Shown here in pieces: positions 61,016 to 64,000 of a stretch of DNA of 64,000 bases. Position numbers and translations under genes: made by a program. Below the pieces are notes generated by a model. That model ran no database searches. It worked only from the letters and a program-made list of their open reading frames with translations, and had not been told where the DNA came from. Numbering within the stretch: the first letter of the stretch is position 1; the number at the start of each line of letters is the position of its first letter. The stretch is from Streptomyces sp. ISL-98 (lineage in GTDB: Bacteria > Actinomycetota > Actinomycetes > Streptomycetales > Streptomycetaceae). The DNA is taken from assembly GCF_018614055.1 (NCBI RefSeq), contig NZ_JAGGPB010000025.1, positions 124,001 through 188,000 on the forward strand, read 5' to 3'.

Positions 61016-61242
61016 GCGACCACGATCCCCGACCGGGTCCGCCCAGACCGCAGACACGCGGGCCCCCGGCCAGGGCATCGCCCGTACCACTTCGTGCGCC
61101 CTGGCTGCCGGTCGGGTGCCCCACTGCTTTTTACGTTACTTCTCCCACGGCCACTGCGCGTGGCCGCGTCCGTCCACGGTCCGCGGGTCCGTCGTACGCA
61201 TGCCGCTCGTTTCCAAGTCAGTGTCGGTACACCGCCGTACGG

Positions 61243-61728
61243 TCATCCCTGAGCGGTCCACCGATACGTGACGTCCGGCTCCCTCTCCTCGTTCCGGCTG
61301 CCGTCGTTGAAGTCGACCGCGCTGAATCCGTACCGCTCGTAGAAAGCCCGGGCGGCGGTGTTTCGCTGGAAGACGTGCAGGTTGAGCTCCTTCGGGCTGG
61401 CCTCGCGGGCCTTCTCCAGCAGCAATGACCCGATGCCCCGGCGTCGTACGTCGGGACGAAGGTAGAGGTGGTCGAGCTCTGTTCCGTCGAGGGAGGCGAA
61501 GCCCAACAGGTCACCCGTGTCTTCCGCCTCGGCCACCCACACTGTGGTGCCCGGCAGCACGACGTGGGTGATCCAGGCGAGTGTGTCCTCGTCGCTGTGC
61601 ACCCTCGGCAGGTAGGGCATGGCCTCGGTGCGCGAGGCGAGGAAGACGCTGGTGATGGGTTCGGCGTCTTCGGCGGTGGCTGTGCGCAGCGATACTCCGC
61701 CGGTCCGTATGGACGCGTTCGGTGTCAT
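61243..61728 (-). CDS. GNAT acetyltransferase
   Basis: A 161-residue GNAT protein. VSLRTATAEDAEPITSVFLASR is the N-terminal helix, TTVWVAEAEDTGDLLGFASLDG the central strands, and LYLRPDVRRRGIGSLLLEKARE the acetyl-CoA binding motif (RRRGIG). LHVFQRNTAARAFYERYGF is the typical end. It acetylates a small molecule or protein amine. The gap of about 225 bases to the methyltransferase gene upstream contains nothing firm. Confidence 0.88.
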   Translation of the reverse strand: MTPNASIRTGGVSLRTATAEDAEPITSVFLASRTEAMPYLPRVHSDEDTLAWITHVVLPGTTVWVAEAEDTGDLLGFASLDGTELDHLYLRPDVRRRGIGSLLLEKAREASPKELNLHVFQRNTAARAFYERYGFSAVDFNDGSRNEEREPDVTYRWTAQG

Positions 61729-61802
61729 GTCGTGTCTCCGCGATTCGTCTCGGTCAAGTCCGGCATGAAGTCACATGAGGTCATATGAGGTCAACGGCAC
61801 GC

Positions 61803-62147
61803 CTAACCGGGGGCGTCGGCGCGGATGATCAGGTCCAGCAGTCCGGGAAAGCGTGCGTCGAATTCCTCGCGGCGTATCCGGTTGACCCGCTTGGACCCCT
61901 GATCACGCTGTTCGACGACGCCGGCGCCGCGCAGTACCGCGAAGTGGTGGCTGAGTGCCGCCTTGCCGACCGGCACGTCGAAGCTGCCGCAGCTGCGCGT
62001 CCAGTCGTCGGAGCCCGCCAACTCCCGGACGAGTTGGATGCGTACGGGATCGGCCAGCGCGGACAACGCGGTCAGGAGAGAAACGTCGTCGGGGTCCGTA
62101 TGCACTGGTGCGGGGCGGTGTCCGCTGCCCGCCGCCTGGTCCGGCAT
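61803..62147 (-). CDS. ArsR-family transcriptional regulator
   Basis: A 114-residue winged-helix repressor: LLTALSALADPVRIQLVRELAGSD...GKAALSHHFAVLRGAGVVEQRDQGSKRVNRIRREEFDARFPGLLDLI. The usual metal-binding cysteine pair of ArsR (ELCVC) is absent, so it may respond to redox or an organic ligand instead; one Cys in RSCGSFDVPVGK could be a redox switch. It is divergent from the quinone oxidoreductase gene with a perfect inverted repeat between them. Confidence 0.9.
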   Translation of the reverse strand: MPDQAAGSGHRPAPVHTDPDDVSLLTALSALADPVRIQLVRELAGSDDWTRSCGSFDVPVGKAALSHHFAVLRGAGVVEQRDQGSKRVNRIRREEFDARFPGLLDLIIRADAPG

Positions 62148-62235
62148 GCCGCTCTCCTAGCCGTTCCGGCCTCGCCGGGGGTGCCATGAGGCATCCCGGC
62201 CCTTGCCTGGTGTTCGATCGTCATCTTACACTTCG

Positions 62236-62259
62236 AGTGTTCGCTTTCCATTGAACACT
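62236..62259. promoter_or_regulatory. ArsR operator candidate
   Basis: AGTGTTC (62236-62242) and GAACACT (62253-62259) form perfect 7-base arms around 10 bases in the gap between the ArsR and quinone oxidoreductase genes, 24 bases before the oxidoreductase start. Confidence 0.65.
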
Positions 62260-62282
62260 TTGCCCGAAGGGTGTGTGCTGCC

Positions 62283-63278
62283 ATGCGTGCAATCGAGTTC
62301 CGGGAGTACGGCGATCCCGAGGTATTGAAGGTCGTACGGGCCGACGTCCCCGAGCCGGGACCGGGCCAGGTCAGCATCGATGTCGCATATGCGGGCGTGA
62401 ACTTCGCGGACCTCAAGGCGCGCGCCGAGGGCTACCGCGTGGGGTCACTGCCCTACGTCCCCGGCCTGGAAGTGTCCGGCCGGATCCGCGCCGTCGGCGA
62501 GGGCGTCGAAGGGCTGCGCCCCGGCCAGGAAGTCGCCGCACTCACCAGCGGCGGTGCCTATGCGGAGGTCGCCGTCACGGAGGCCGCCACCGTCTTCCCG
62601 CTCCCGGAAGGCGTCGATCTGCGTACGGGGGCCACTCTCCCCACCGTGCTGCCGACCGCGCATGCCCTGCTGCACGAGGTGGGGCGGCTGCGCGCCGGCG
62701 AGAGCGTGCTGGTGCACGGTGCGGCCGGCGGTGTCGGCACAGTGGCCGGGCAGTTGGCCCGGGCCGCGGGCGCGGGCGCGGTGTACGGCGTGGTCTCCTC
62801 CACGGCCAAGGCCGGGTACGCCCTCAAGTACGGCTACGACGAGGTGTTCGTGGGCGACTCCTTCGCCGATGAGGTCCGCCGCGCCACCGGTGGCCGAGGC
62901 GTCGACCTGGTGCTCGACCCGGTAGGTGGCGACACCCTCCGCCGGGGCCTCGACGCGCTGGCCGTCTTCGGGCGCCTGGTGTCCTTCGGGAACGCGAGTG
63001 GGGCGCAGCCGTGGCAGGTGGGGCAGCCCGAGCTCTACGCGGAGGGCCGTTCGGTCGGGGGCTTCTCCATCCTCGCTCTCGCAGTGTCGGCTCCCGACGC
63101 CCTGCGGTCGCTCGCCGAGCGTGCCTTCCGCACCGTCACCGAGGGCGTCGTGGAACTCCCTGTCACTGCCGAGTTCCCCCTTTCGGAGGCGGCCGCAGCT
63201 CACACGCTGATGGGCGGTCGTACGTCGACGGGCAAGCTGCTGCTGCGGGTATCCGACGACCCGGAAGGTTCACACTGA
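62283..63278 (+). CDS. NADPH:quinone oxidoreductase family protein
   Basis: A 331-residue zinc-independent medium-chain reductase. MRAIEFREYGDPEVLKVVRADVPEPGPGQVSIDVAYAGVNFADLKARAEGY is the typical QOR N-terminus, and VLVHGAAGGVGTVAGQLARAAGA the NADPH site. LVLDPVGGDTLRRGLDALAVFGRLVSFGNASG is the usual second signature. GAAGG lies upstream of the ATG at 62283. The divergent ArsR gene likely controls it. The stop overlaps the next start (TGATG), coupling it to the ketopantoate reductase-like gene. Confidence 0.92.
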   Translation: MRAIEFREYGDPEVLKVVRADVPEPGPGQVSIDVAYAGVNFADLKARAEGYRVGSLPYVPGLEVSGRIRAVGEGVEGLRPGQEVAALTSGGAYAEVAVTEAATVFPLPEGVDLRTGATLPTVLPTAHALLHEVGRLRAGESVLVHGAAGGVGTVAGQLARAAGAGAVYGVVSSTAKAGYALKYGYDEVFVGDSFADEVRRATGGRGVDLVLDPVGGDTLRRGLDALAVFGRLVSFGNASGAQPWQVGQPELYAEGRSVGGFSILALAVSAPDALRSLAERAFRTVTEGVVELPVTAEFPLSEAAAAHTLMGGRTSTGKLLLRVSDDPEGSH

Positions 63279-64000
63279 TGAGGATTCTGGTCGTCGGCGC
63301 CGGAGCCACCGGAGGCTTCTTCGGCGCACGTCTCGTCCGGGCGGGAGCGGATGTCACCTTCCTCGTCCGCCCCCACCGCGCCACTGCCCTGCGGGATAGA
63401 GGTCTGCGTATCACCGGTCTGGCGGAGGAAGAGGTCATCGCTCCGGAGTTGGTCACCGCTGCCGAACTCTCGGATCGTCCCTACGATCTGGTGTTGCTGT
63501 CGGTGAAGGCCACCGCCTTCAAGCAGGCCATCGACGATGCCGCCCCGGCGATCGGTCCGCAGAGCGCGATCGTGCCCATGCTCAACGGCATGGCTCACCT
63601 CGACGAGCTCAACGCCCGGTTCGGCGCCGGACCGGTCCTGGGCGGCGTGGCCAAGGTCGTCACCACCCTGAACAGCGACGGAGACATCGTCCGCCTCGCA
63701 CCGCTCGCGGGCCTGACCATCGGGGAACAGGACGGCCGCCCGTCACCGCGCGTGGACAGAATCCGAGCGCTGCTGGCCGACGCGGGAATCGACGCGGGCG
63801 TGTCCGCCGACATCGTTGCGGCGATGTGGCACAAGTGGGTCTTCATCACCACCGTCGGTGCACTGACCTGCCTGATGCGCGGCACGGTCGGCGACGTCAA
63901 TGCCGTCCCCGGCGGATCCCGCCTCGGTCCCGCCATCCTCGCCGAGGCCGCTGCGGTGGCGGCAGCCGCCGGTTTCCCCGTCCCGGCGGACGAACTCGCC
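63278..64000 (+). CDS. 2-dehydropantoate 2-reductase family protein (partial)
   Basis: The first 241 codons of an ApbA/PanE-type reductase, cut by the end of the window. The NADPH motif MRILVVGAGATGGFFGARLVRAGADVTFLVRP opens the protein. LLSVKATAFKQAIDD and VPMLNGMAHLDEL are family signatures, and AAMWHKWVFITTVGALTCLMRGTVGDV contains the catalytic-lysine region. The ATG overlaps the upstream quinone oxidoreductase stop. Coupling to a QOR suggests a redox or detoxification role rather than pantothenate synthesis. Confidence 0.9.
   Translation, partial: MRILVVGAGATGGFFGARLVRAGADVTFLVRPHRATALRDRGLRITGLAEEEVIAPELVTAAELSDRPYDLVLLSVKATAFKQAIDDAAPAIGPQSAIVPMLNGMAHLDELNARFGAGPVLGGVAKVVTTLNSDGDIVRLAPLAGLTIGEQDGRPSPRVDRIRALLADAGIDAGVSADIVAAMWHKWVFITTVGALTCLMRGTVGDVNAVPGGSRLGPAILAEAAAVAAAAGFPVPADELA

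Noticed and set aside
61148..61166. CGGCCAC/GTGGCCG hairpin between methyltransferase and acetyltransferase genes
   Set aside because: Short stem, 77 bases from the nearest stop and no supporting context; not convincing as a terminator.

Overview
The window is high-GC DNA (roughly 70% GC) with GTG starts, strong GGAGG ribosome sites, many secreted enzymes with Sec or Tat signals, several SpoIIE-type phosphatases and a chitinase promoter carrying DasR-like sites. All of this points to a Streptomyces (or very close actinomycete) chromosome. The density of accessory, regulatory and secreted genes suggests a chromosome arm rather than the core. No rRNA, tRNA, CRISPR array, transposase or prophage was seen.

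Layout: 0.2-2.6 kb, a minus-strand set (DUF429, protein-isoaspartate methyltransferase family, NmrA-like reductase). 2.8-4.7 kb, archease and RtcB RNA ligase facing each other. 4.9-12.2 kb, a cNMP-binding protein, a hydrolase, an M64 metallopeptidase, a TPR regulator, a small membrane protein with an XRE/MmyB regulator, and a secreted adenosine deaminase-like protein. 12.4-18.7 kb, a reductase/CMD pair, a cholesterol oxidase, and an efflux pump under a divergent GntR-TetR fusion regulator. 19.2-25.6 kb, a GlxA regulator coupled to an exported DJ-1/PfpI protein, a serine hydrolase, an SDR, a lectin-like secreted protein, a coiled-coil protein and a cold-shock protein. 25.7-40.3 kb, an MMPL exporter and four SpoIIE/PP2C sensor phosphatases, with a copper lysyl oxidase and a DUF4360 protein among them.

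40.5-45.7 kb is a stress island: truncated J-protein, second dnaK, grpE, MerR/HspR-like regulator, frameshifted zinc alcohol dehydrogenase, a second cold-shock protein and a PEBP protein. Several of its genes look damaged. 47.1-49.2 kb holds the most interesting locus: an EACC1-family membrane-anchored adaptor gene, two bases upstream of a caspase-like protease gene. The caspase ends in three nearly identical 61-residue repeats and its third codon is the rare TTA, which suggests bldA control. It reads as a compact effector (conflict or programmed-death) system.

49.3-51 kb is an ECF42-type sigma factor with its DGPF (YciI) partner and a candidate autoregulated promoter. 51-52.7 kb is a tightly coupled three-gene operon (membrane protein, small XRE regulator, quinone oxidoreductase) behind two inverted repeats. 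52.8-64 kb carries a LysR regulator with an aldo/keto reductase, a GH18 chitinase behind DasR-like sites, a lysine/alanine-rich protein with a winged-helix-like tail, an epimerase, an ankyrin protein, a methyltransferase, a GNAT enzyme, and an ArsR regulator divergent from a quinone oxidoreductase and a ketopantoate reductase-like gene cut by the window end.
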